Part shown: piece by piece, positions 34,989 to 44,862 of the stretch
Numbering within the stretch: the stretch's first letter is position 1
How the letters are laid out: every line of letters starts with the position of its first letter
Assembly: GCA_015680685.1 (NCBI GenBank)
Contig: MNCI01010509.1
Coordinates: 50,341 to 114,340, forward strand
Origin: Gnetum montanum
Lineage: Eukaryota; Streptophyta; Gnetopsida; Gnetales; Gnetaceae
Reading direction: 5' to 3'
Length of the DNA: 64,000 nucleotides
Translations under genes and position numbers: made by a program
Notes under the pieces: generated by a model
The model's input: only the letters and a program-made list of their open reading frames with translations
Database searches by the model: none
What the model was told of the DNA's origin: nothing

Positions 34989-35889
34989 TGATGAATCATG
35001 GTTTGCCAAGTGTTGATATTGGATCCTTGTTATCGAACCCCTGATATCGGGTACAAGATATCAAGTCTGATGAGTCCCGATATTGGACCCTCGATATCGG
35101 GTACCTGATATCATAGCCTGGCTAGCAATATCGGATACACGATATTGCGGTTCCCATGTGAGCTTATAAATACACAATGGGATGCATGGGAAAGTTATAG
35201 GAAAAGTTAGTATTAGAGTAGAGTGTTTTTGTCATTTTTTAGTTCATCTCAAACCTTTCCCCAGTGCATGCCCGCAATGTGATGATTGTAATTGTACGCA
35301 ACCTTTATTCGAGTGTGATGTACTTGGACACGCACATGACCAGCAATAAAGATCAAGATTACTTCATCATTGCAACATTCACTTAGTTTTAACTATTATT
35401 TATTGCTTTCTTACTTAATATCTCTTTGCCTTCCTCTCATATCCCTATTATCAAACACAAAATGAGTACGACTTAATCACGAGCATTTAAGTGTGACTCT
35501 TGGTATCCCAGTAGCATACCTAGGACATGTGCTTGGTAATCCCAATAGTAGTGCACGAGGTCTAAGATGTGTATAGATGATTAAGGGATGGATGCTCATC
35601 ACATGTAGGCTAGCTTAGATTCTCTTCTCCCTTTCCCTCTTAGCTTAAAACAAAGTTATTTTCCATTGTCCCTAGGAGTAGCATAGTGCTAGGAAACACA
35701 TCATACACCTCACTTTGGACTAAACCATATGTGACAAAGCAAATACTAGTCTGGGTGGGAAGACAACGAACTGCGATCAACGTGTAACTATCTAGATACC
35801 ACAACTAGCTTGTCTGCGGAGTTCGACCAGATCGTGTGTGAACACTCGTATTCGTATGGTTGAGTGTAGGGGTACCTCGCCACTCATCA
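34989..35889 (+). repeat. 3' LTR of element B
   Basis: A 901-bp LTR from TGATGAATCA to CCACTCATCA. The U3 array of words GATATCGGGTAC and GATATC lies at about 35010-35155, and TTATAAATAC (35164-35173) is the TATA box. It also holds ATTCGTATGGTTGAG near the end. It is the closest relative of the solo LTR at 4764-5567. Element G resumes immediately after it. Confidence 0.9.
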
Positions 35890-37560
35890 ATTTATTTCTA
35901 AAGTTTCACTCACCTCATCATTCATAATATATTTGCCAAGTCCAATTTCAATAACTCCAATAAAAATATTGGTATTTTGATTTTTCAAACATTGGTTTTG
36001 TTGATTAAAAGTTGTTATCACATTTTTATAAAAAAGTTCTCTTGGTATAACAACATATTCAGATTTTTCTTTAACAAGAATTAATGATTCTAAAGAAGCC
36101 TCCAAACTAAGCTCTGAAAATCCTTGATAGAAGCACACCATAAGTAGGTGACATGTCAACTACTAAAATATCTATATAACAAGTGAAAGTAGGGTATTGT
36201 TTAAGTTGTACTTCCAATCCTTTTAATGATCCTACCATAGGTATGTTAGATCCATCAAATTATATCACACTTCTTACTTGTGGTAGCATTTGTGCTCCTA
36301 GAATTTTACACACTTCTAATGACATGACACTAACAGTAGCGCCAAAGTCCATTAAGTAGTTATGAACATTCTTACCTAAAATAATCAAGGTTTTTAAGAA
36401 AGGTGGTTGATCTTTCGTATTCAACATGAAATTACTTGGGTTTTGGTTGAAATTGCTTGAGTTTTGTATTGATAAAGCATTAGGGCTTTTCGCAAAATGA
36501 ACTTATTTTTCAATTATTGAAGATTTTTCTTTATTGGTTTCAAGTGTATGAACTATTTTTTGGATCACATCTTTCATTTCATTAAAATGTAAATGATCAT
36601 ACATTAAGATATTAGCTTTAAGTCTTTTCAAATCCTCAACTAGATCATAAGCTTTATGTTCATCTTTAACTTCATGTTGAGGTAGAGTACTTCTAAGCAT
36701 AGAAGGTGAGTTTGAGTTTGATTGTTATTGAATGTTTACTTGGGATGGTTCCACTTGATTATTTGTGTTATTTTGACTAGGAATTGTTTTATTGGGAGGA
36801 GTATAAGAGTTATTCTTAGTTTGTTGTTGAATGGTATTCATAATGTCACTAAGTTTACGATAGCAAGTGTTATGTGGGTTGGGATCACTTACCATGACTT
36901 ATTCACATGAGGTGACTTCTTCATTTTTTTCTTTCAAGAGGTATTTTAAGGACCATAATTGGGGCCTTTCCATTTTCTTGATTTTGGCCATTGTCACCAT
37001 ATAAGGCTAAAAATTGAAAACAATTTTTATCAAAATATTGCCTAGTGTTATGAAGGTGATAATAATCATCATTGATTGATGTGCTTGATTTTTTAGATTA
37101 TATAGGAACTTTGTTATTCCTCTTTAGTTCAAGTACTTCATTGGAAAGTTTTTGAAGAAAATTTAATATTTAGGTCATTTGATTTTCTATTTGATTAGTA
37201 GATCCATTAAGATTGGATATTCCATTTGGGTTTATGATGGATTGGATTAAACCTTTTGATTGATTGTCATTCAAACTAGTATTTGATGGTAAAAATAAAA
37301 AAGAGGTTAAACTTTGAAAATAATTATTTATAGGTGTAGTTATTTGAAGGGGAGTAGAGGTTTGAAACTTAGTGTTATTTGTTGGGAAAGTTTGTGATGG
37401 TAAGAGACTAGATTGCATAGGATTACTAATCCTCATCATCCCAAATTGAGTTTGAATACTATTCATTAAGGTAATTTGTTCTAACTCAATAACTTTAGCC
37501 ATTGCTCCTTGTAGTTCTATTATGTTGTAATCAGATTTGATGGCATAGGCAAAGAACGGT
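35890..37560 (-). pseudogene. gag and protease of element G
   Basis: Reading leftwards, a frame of 110 codons from 37502 (MAKVIELEQITLMNSIQ) is rich in Asn, Ser and Thr. A charged helical block follows at 36500-36700 (DEHKAYDLVEDLKRLKANI). Protease remains lie near 36300-36390 with LMDFGATVSVMSLEVCKILG, where D-F-G replaces D-S/T-G. The linker (FNQQNQCL, GLGKYI) at 35887-36159 runs to the B insertion edge. All parts align in order with element C. The 5' LTR and PBS were not found upstream of 37560. Confidence 0.7.
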
Positions 37561-40254
37561 CGATAATAAATAGGTAAAAATTAAGGATACCATCAAGTTG
37601 TTGACCCATCTATGGATGACAACCCACCGATGCTAGCATGGGCCATTACTAAAGTTTTAATCCCATAAAAAAAATCCTAATGGCCTTAAAACCATGCAAA
37701 TTATTTATGTAGTACTCAACACTATGTCAGAGTTCACTCACAATGGGAAGCATTAGACACTTGTTTTCAGGAGTCGTCGTGATGATACGGTTCATGCTGA
37801 TGTTGAAACTACGAAGAAGAAGATGTGTGTTGCATCACATGATACTAAGCCTGGTAAAGCACCAACTTTGCCTGCAAATGGCCGATGTAGCATTGCAAAT
37901 TATATACCAAACCTGCACAACCGTAGATTGGATCTTTTATCCTCATCTTTGCCTTAAAAACCAAGCTGTTGGCTGCATCTTCTATCTTATCATCACCCAC
38001 ATGACACGACGACAAGATTTAACATTTCTTAAAAATAAAAACGTCGGCACACAAGAAGAGACCAGCTCATCTACGAAATCAATATTCTAAATTAAGCAAT
38101 GGCTACCCCATCAGAGAAGTTTAAAGTAGAGGTTGCACCCAGAAAATTAAATTCAAATGAAAGCTGCACACTTGGCCTGCACCTCACTTGCTCATTTTGT
38201 CATTTTTCTCGCTTTGTCAAGGGAGTCGGTGGTCATCAATGGAGGAGCAGGTGGAATTAAAAACTACGTCAATGAAGCACGGGGAATGAAAAGACTGAGG
38301 ACCAGTTGGGTGCCAGAATGAACACTGATTATCAGCTGCAATTTTAAAGATCGACAGCAGTAGAGGGAGGGAAGGGGAGCAACCCCGTTTCGAAGGTGCC
38401 GGCACTGACTCTCACCGACTAAGACTCCGCCATATTTTGTTTGTTTGGTGCTGCTACTTGCCTACCAGTCCAAGCCATAGATCCATGGACGAATGAGAGG
38501 GATTGATTGATTCATGCTTTTGAGGGGAAAAAGGCCTGCGTTTTCGTTTTTTGTTTTCTGTCCCACGGGTTCCAGCAGATCGGGCATGAACAGAGCGTGG
38601 CGGTGGAGATTTGCTATTACAGGGCCTGCAACAGTGCAGTGGCAGGCGACTATGCTCAAGGTTGGTTTGTTGCTGCACAGTGGCAGGGTGAGGGGTGGCA
38701 ACACCGACGCGAAGGTCGTTGCCACAAGGAGCATAGACAGTCAGAATGCGAGAGGTGGTGCTCAGTGGGCATGGAGCTACTGGTGGCACTGCTGTAGGTG
38801 ACGGTAGTTAGTGGTAGAGCGCGGCTTGATGTGGTTCTGTGTGACGGTAGTTAGTGGTAGAGCGCGGCTTGATGTGGTTCTGTGTGGTCCATTGTAGGAC
38901 CTGCGTTGGCCTCAAATGGTGGCTGCATGCTGGGTGCAGCGTGGACCTTTGTTTTGTTGTCTTTGCTTTATTTTCATTATTTCTTAATAACGCCGCTTGG
39001 TAATAGTCCTGATTTGTTTTGGTAGTCCTAATATTTTAATTGCTGTTTTGCTACATTTTTCCATTCACAGTCATAGTTTCATTAGTAAAGTATCTAATAA
39101 ACTACCTGCGTTCTAACTCCCTTAAGAATAGTTACGTTCAGTTTATGATAACAAAAATGTTTCATATTTTCTAGTTTGTCATTCTGTGCAGTTTGGCTTT
39201 CAATTTTCTGGTTTTGTGTGCAGGATCAGTGGAAAGGGGAAGAGTAAGAAGTGCAGGCCGAGACAGAGAAGGGAAACCTAAAGAACCCTTTCTGAAATTT
39301 CGTAGTAGAACTAGTCTTTGAGGCATTTTGAGGAAGAATTCGGAGAGCAAATGCTGACAGATCTGGGAGGCAGAGGTGCAGACTTGAGGAGGTGTGCTTC
39401 TTGCAGGCACGTATGCTCATTTCTGAGCTAAGTCTTTGTTTTATCTTGCTATTTTAAATTTCTATTGCTCAACTTTGGTCTATGTTGTGTGGTTTTTCTT
39501 TAAAACTCTAGTTAATCTTCATTCAAGTTGTCAGCTATTTTATGCTTTTTATTTCACACTTCATAATGCACAAGTCTCCTTGTTGAAATTTTAAAGTGAA
39601 TAGTTGTTTCTCTACCAAAAATTGGAACACACTGCCCGAAACGTTCCCGTCCCCGCGTGGTTCCGCGATCCATTCGTTTCTCTACCAAAGTTATTTTGGA
39701 CAGTTATTTACTTATTAAAGTTATTTAATTTACTTGCATTATTAAATGTCACGTTTTACGAAACACCCCATTGCCCTTCTAGCTGAGACTATTCTTGAGT
39801 TTCCATACCCATGAGAGGAACCTTAGAATATAGTCTCCTTAAATGAGTTTTGTGGGTATTACTATGTCTAAAATTTATGCATCAATACCTTTTTAGCATT
39901 AAATAAAAGGTCTTTGCATTTTCCTATCTCTATGGTTGTGTCTTCTATTTTTCTCTGCTGTTATTTTAGTTTCTTTGAAAATTTTATTTTCCTATTTCAA
40001 TTTCCTATTCAGGTTACCTAAAACCTTCATTGGCAATTTCTATTTCATCTCTTATTATCCTTCATTTTCAGTTTTTGTTTTTGTCTTGTTTACTAGCTTA
40101 TATTTTGACAGTTCTTACTTTAGCCCCAACTTTGGTGAGGCGATTTACATCATTCTGCTTTAAATTTATTTTTCTGAAATTCTGAAAATTCTATTTTATT
40201 TCAGCTTTATATAGCAATTTTAGTTTTTCTTTATATACATAAATAATCAAATCG
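37561..40254. other. Non-retroelement interval with GC-rich, exon-like parts
   Basis: Between 37740 and 39420 the GC content and complexity rise, and no retroelement motif is found. A 43-bp unit is repeated twice in tandem at 38798-38883. A segment at 39222-39410 looks like an exon: it follows GTTTTGTGTGCAG and in one frame reads RHFEEEFGEQMLTDLGGRG. Frames of about 95-110 codons occur on both strands at 38454-38801 but conflict with each other. From 39420 to 40254 the sequence is AT-rich, apart from a 70-bp GC-rich insert at about 39620-39675. It may be a host gene relic; no function is offered. Confidence 0.3.
38798..38883 (+). repeat. 43-bp tandem duplication
   Basis: The unit beginning GTGACGGTAGTTAGTGG is present twice without visible change (38798-38840 and 38841-38883). 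The identity suggests a recent duplication or an assembly stutter. Confidence 0.85.
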
Positions 40255-40840
40255 GATCATTCCAAGTAAATGTTCCACAACAACCAAACTCTCCTTCTAT
40301 ACTTAGAAGAACTCCACCTCAACATGAAGTCAAAGATGAACATAAAGCTTATGATCTGGTTGAGGATGTGAAAAAAGTTAAAGCCAACATTTCAATGTAT
40401 GACCTTTTGCATTTTAATAAAATGAAAGATGTGATTCAAAAGATTGTTCAGACACCCAAAACCAACAAAGAAAAATCTCCAACAACTAAAAGGCAAGTTC
40501 CCTTTGTAGAAAGTCCCAATGTGTTCTCAATACAAAATCCTAAGTAATCTCATGTTAAACAAGAAAGACCAACCTCCTTTCTTAACAACTTTGATTAGTT
40601 TAGAAAAGAATGTTCATAATTGCTTAATGGATTCTAGTGCAGCTATTAGCGTCATGCCACTAGAGGTATGCAAAATGTTAGGAGTAGAAATGCTACCACA
40701 CAATGGATCTAATGTACCTATAGTAGGGTCAATAAAAGGAGTAAAAATGCAACTTAAACAATACCCTGCTTTTACGTGTTATACTAATATTTTAGTGGTT
40801 GACATGTCACATTTATGGGGTGCTTCTGTCTAGGACTTTC
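40255..40840 (+). pseudogene. gag end and protease of element C
   Basis: The charged helical block (HKAYDLVEDVKK) at 40330-40450 matches G. The frame 40519-40833 carries the protease with LMDSSAAISVMPLEVCKMLG at 40626-40685, where D-S-S replaces the expected D-S/T-G, and a second hydrophobic part (FTCYTNILVVDMSH). The start of gag is missing because the element is cut at 40255. A stop ends the frame near 40833, and the next blocks appear in other frames. Confidence 0.7.
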
Positions 40841-41334
40841 GGAGCCTAGTTTGGGGGCTTCTTTAGATCATATTTTTCAGAATTATTGATTCCTATTAAA
40901 GGAAAATCAAAATATGTCATTATACCAAGAGAGCCTTTTTATAAACAAGTGATAACATCTTTTAATCAACAAAATAAATGTTTGGAAAATCAAAATACAA
41001 ATCCTTTTTTGGAGTTATTGAACTTGGACTTGGCGAATATATTTTGAATGATGATGTTAGTAAAACTCTAGAAATAAATCCTTTTACTTACACATATTCC
41101 ATTCAATATTACTAAGCTTTTAGAAATTGTGAAGAAATTTATGAAGATACTTTGCCATATCATCAACATGATGGAAGAACATTTCTTTTTGGTGATCCAC
41201 CACCACTAGGGAGGGACAAGAATGTAAATGAGATTTAATCTAATGAAACATTAGAAAATAAGCCAAGTTTTGATGATGATAATTGCTATATTGATCAAAG
41301 GACTAATCTTTTAGATTTTATTAATTTAAACACT

Positions 41335-41913
41335 TGGATATTGAGAGTAAATGGTGCTTCTTCCAAGAAAGGATGTGGAGCTGGAATAATGCTTATACCT
41401 CTTAGTGAAGCCTCTACCCTTAAAGCCATCAATTTCACACAACCCATGATTAACAATATGGTTGAATATGAAGCACTTATACATGAGATCAAGCTAGCTC
41501 AATATTATGATTTATTCAAACTTAAGATCTATAGTGACTCTCAACTAATAGTCAATCAAGTTAATAGAATCTTTGATGATAAAGATGATACCATGAAAGC
41601 ATATAAAGCTTACATACTTGAACTTTTTAAGGAATTTGAACTCATATCCATTGAACATGTGCCAAGAGAGGAAAATTACATCCTTGATGCACTAGCACAA
41701 ATGGCCATTACCTTAGATATCCCTTTTAAACACAATGCTTGGGATTCTAAGATTATTATTAAAAAAGTTAAGTTGTATTCTATTTCAGATAATGTCTTTT
41801 CTTTTCAAATTTTTGATGATGATAATCACATTTGTGAATTTTTACTTTCTAAGGGTGAATTTAGTGATCAATGTATTGAACTCTCTCAAATTAATGAGGA
41901 AGTTATATCTTAG
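41335..41913 (+). pseudogene. Archaeal-type RNase H domain of element C, upstream of RT
   Basis: One open frame of 190 codons (41341-41913). It shows the order of archaeal-type RNase H domains found in Tat-lineage plant elements: VNGASSKKGCGAG (first strand; the catalytic Asp of VDGAS appears as Asn), EYEALIHEIKLA, YSDSQLIVNQV and HVPREENYILDALAQMA. Three of four acidic residues are kept. It would remove RNA during reverse transcription. The linker with FNQQNK and LDLANIF precedes it and RT follows in other frames. It is the best preserved coding segment of this family here. Confidence 0.75.
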
Positions 41914-42099
41914 GATGTGATACTTTTAAATAAGATTTCTCCTAAAATAGCAACTAGAGAAACCTTATTTGATGACTTATATACTAAAACTAAAGAAATT
42001 TCTAGGAATACTAATTGGCAAATTCTAGCCAAAACAAAAATAGTTCAAATTCAAAAGAAAGGATAATAATACCCTATTAAAATAGGAGCTTGCTTACAT

Positions 42100-43110
42100 G
42101 CAAATGAAAAAAAAGCTTGATTGAATTGTTACATAAGTTTAATGATGTTTTGGCTTGGACTTATGAGTATCATAAAACTTTTAATTCATTAGTGATGATA
42201 CATACTATTCCCCTTAAGCTAGAAACCAAACCATTTAGATAAAAACTTAAACTTGTAAATCCCAAGATTGAAGCCTTGATGAAAATAGAAATAGATAAGC
42301 TTTGAGAATCCAAAATTATTTATCTTGTGAGACATTGAAGTTGGATATCAAATTTAGTACTTGTTAGAAAATGAACTACTGAACTAAGGTTATGTATTGA
42401 TTTTTGTAACCTCAATACTTCTTATATGAAGGATAACTATCCACTCCCTCTTATGGAAGAGCTTTTGCAAGTCATGAATGATGTCCATATGTTTTCATTT
42501 CTAGATGGATATGTAGGATATAGCAAAATATTAGTTAGTAAACCAATATAAGATATCTTTTATAACAAAGTGGGGAACTTTTCATTTCACTAAAATGCCC
42601 TTTGATCTTATACATGCTAGTTCTACTTTTTAAAGAGCTATGGATAAGACTTTTGAATGACTAATAAGGAAATGCACTTTTATTTATCTAGATGATTTAA
42701 TCATTTTCTCCAAGGATCGAGGAACATACCTTAGAGAACTTAGAAATATTTTCATAAGATGTAGATGAGTTGGTATCACTTTGAGTTTGAAGAAGTCCAT
42801 CTTTGGTGTTCAAAGTGGTAAATTTCTTGGTCATATAGTAACTAAGGAAGGAATTATGATTGATCCTAAGTGAGTAAATGCAATCTTAGAAGTTCCATAT
42901 CCTTTGTCTAAGATTGATTTAAGAGCCTTCTTTGTGAAAATTAACTTTGTTAGACGTTTCTTTCTTGCTTATGTTGAATTAGGTAGATCATTAAATGAGA
43001 TGCTAAAGAAAGATAGCAACATGCATTGGATAGATGAAAGAAAGAACACTTTCCTTGCCATTAAAGAAGCCATTATATATGCTCAAATTTTAACCTTTCC
43101 ATTTTTATGA
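42100..43110 (+). pseudogene. Reverse transcriptase of element C
   Basis: Recognisable blocks in order: LRLCIDFCNLN (42385), DNYPLPLMEELL, FSFLDGYVGYSKI (42500), a FIYLDDLIIFSKD catalytic block with both aspartates (42680-42720), FLGHIVTKEGI (42820), and the thumb (DLRAFFVKINFVRRF, 42915-42960). The motif YLDD differs from the FMDDFS of the Athila-like elements, showing a separate family. Stops lie within most blocks. Confidence 0.75.
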
Positions 43111-43123
43111 AAATGATTTCCTT

Positions 43124-43500
43124 TTGTATGCTTTTTCTAATGATATTTTTGTTGTTGTTATCCTAATCCAAGATGTAGCTAATCAAAGTGAAAGGCCCAT
43201 CACTTTTATGTCTGAACCTTTGAAAGATGTCAAATTGAAATACTCACCTTTTGAGAAACAATTGTATGATGTGATTAAAGCCCTAAAAAAATTTTGCTAC
43301 TATTTGTTAAATGTAAAGGTTTATGTTACTATTCCTAATTTAGCCATCATTGCATTATCCAAATTACAAGATCCTAGTGAAAAACATGCTAAATGGGTTA
43401 TGAAACTACAAGAGTTTGATATCCAATGGAAAGTAGCCAAGTTGGTTTGAGGAACGGGTCTTGCCAAGTTGATTTCCAAAGCCTCAACCTTAGAGAGTTG
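43124..43500 (+). pseudogene. Gypsy RNase H of element C
   Basis: The frame 43124-43450 (108 codons) reads YAFSNDIFVVVILIQD, RPITFMSEPLKD, KYSPFEKQLYDVIKALKKF and MKLQEFDIQWKVAK. This is the usual order of the domain after RT, although the catalytic DAS and TDH residues are not kept. With the archaeal-type domain upstream of RT, the element has two RNase H domains. Confidence 0.7.
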
Positions 43501-43699
43501 TGATGTCCCTAAAAATTAAGAGTCATTGCCACTTCACATATTGTCCATTGATGAAGAAAATTATATCCCATTTGCTTCTAACTAATTAAATGATTCATCA
43601 TATGGTGATATTGAATTTTATTTAACCTTTTATCATTGTTCCTCAAATTTACCAAGATATAAAAGAAAGCTTTTACTATCTAAAAGTTCTAAGTTTACT

Positions 43700-44862
43700 C
43701 TAATTAGTGACCAGTTGTTTAGGAAGAATTTCCTAGGAATATACCTTAAATGTTTAAACCAAGAACAAGCTAATGATGCTTTAAAACAACTTCATGAGGA
43801 AGGACACATAGGATATTGATCATTAGTGCATAAAATCACTAGATCTAGTTACTATTGACCCACTATGATTAATGACACTTACCATCTAGTCAAAACTTGT
43901 GAATAGTGTCAAAAATTTAAAGGTAAAAATCCTAAGAGTTCAACCCTGCTAGAACCTATACTAGAAACTCGACCATTTGCACAATAGACTTTAGATTTTA
44001 TTGGATGATTAATCCATTGTCCACTACCCTACACAATTTTATCTTAATAGCCACTGATTATCACACACATTGGTTAGAAGCAAAAGCAACCAAAACCACA
44101 CCATGACATGAAGATATCTACTTCTTAGAAAATGATATAATTTCTAGATATGGGTATCCTTATGCTTTAGCAGTGAACAACAGACCTACCTTTATCTCTA
44201 TAGAGTTTACAAATTTGACTAGAAAGTGTAATATTATTGTCAAAGCTGTAACTGAATATTATCCACAAGGTAATGATTTAGCTGAGTCCTCCAATAGAAT
44301 TATATTGAATGGAATTAAGAAAATGATTGCCCAAAATCCATGAACTTGGCATGAACAATTAAAATGAGTAATTTGGACAGATAGAATTCATTATAAAGAA
44401 TCAATCAAAGCTACACCATATAATTTAGTATACGTACAAGAACCAATACTGCCAATAAATTTGCAAATCCCTACATACCAATTTATCTTAGATTATTTAT
44501 CAACTGATGAACATTTAATCTCACATACATATGATATTTGAAATTTAGAACTTAAAAGGGTCAAAGAAATTGAAAATCTATTTAGAACTTAAGTTGTTAA
44601 AAAATGTTTTGATAACAATTGTGCAACCAAAGTGTTTCAAGTAGGTGAATTGGTCCTTAAGAGGGATAGAGCATCTGGTCAAACTAGCCCTCAAACTAAG
44701 TTTTCTCCTATGTGATTAGGTCCACACCAAGTTACAGATATCATTGGTCCCAATTTTTACAAAATTGTTGATTTTCAAAAATGCAAATTAAATAGAAATT
44801 TTAATGCCTTTCATTTAAAAATTTTCTACTTAGGTGCCCCACATGAACACCCAGTAGATCCC
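43700..44862 (+). pseudogene. Integrase of element C
   Basis: The zinc finger region is LHEEGHIGY, then CEQCQ-like near 43900. The core has DFIG near 43995 and FISIEF near 44190, followed by YYPQGNDLAESSNRIILNGIKK (third acidic residue) near 44260-44320. The C-terminal domain carries GELVLKRDRASG near 44650 and GPHQVTDIIGPNFYKIVD near 44720-44770. Stops are spread throughout. The site matching the D insertion in G lies at about 44547-44551 and is empty here. Confidence 0.75.

Larger units (their letters stand above)
30440..35889 (+). mobile_element. Element B: non-autonomous, gag-only Athila-like element
   Basis: The order is a truncated 5' LTR (30440-30778), PBS (30780-30798), gag (30912-32899), an AT-rich spacer, the first part of ORF3 (34371-34800), PPT and 3' LTR (34989-35889). 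Protease, RT, RNase H and integrase are absent: gag runs straight into the T-rich spacer that follows integrase in D and E. With about 4.2 kb inside, B would have depended on enzymes of full elements. It is inserted in element G. The left LTR edge and part of G were removed by one deletion. Confidence 0.85.
15789..37560 (-). mobile_element. Element G: split Ty3/gypsy element (second family)
   Basis: The element reads leftwards in three pieces: gag and protease (37560-35890), integrase (30439-29445), and integrase C-terminus with 3' untranslated region (16281-15789). The gaps are element B (30440-35889) and element D (16282-29444). All three pieces align in order with element C (plus, 40255-44862). 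RT and RNase H, present in C at about 41080-43530, are absent, so a deletion accompanied or followed the B insertion. The LTRs of this family were not identified. All frames are broken. Confidence 0.8.
40255..44862 (+). mobile_element. Element C: truncated Ty3/gypsy element (same family as G)
   Basis: The order is gag end (40255-40620), protease (40620-40830), linker, archaeal-type RNase H (41335-41913), RT (42120-43110), gypsy RNase H (43124-43500), integrase (43700-44830). Both ends are truncated and no LTR is attached. The right end runs straight into the ORF3 of element F near 44862. The archaeal-type RNase H suggests the Tat lineage, but in Tat elements I know it usually lies after the gypsy RNase H, not before RT. 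Stops are frequent. Confidence 0.8.
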
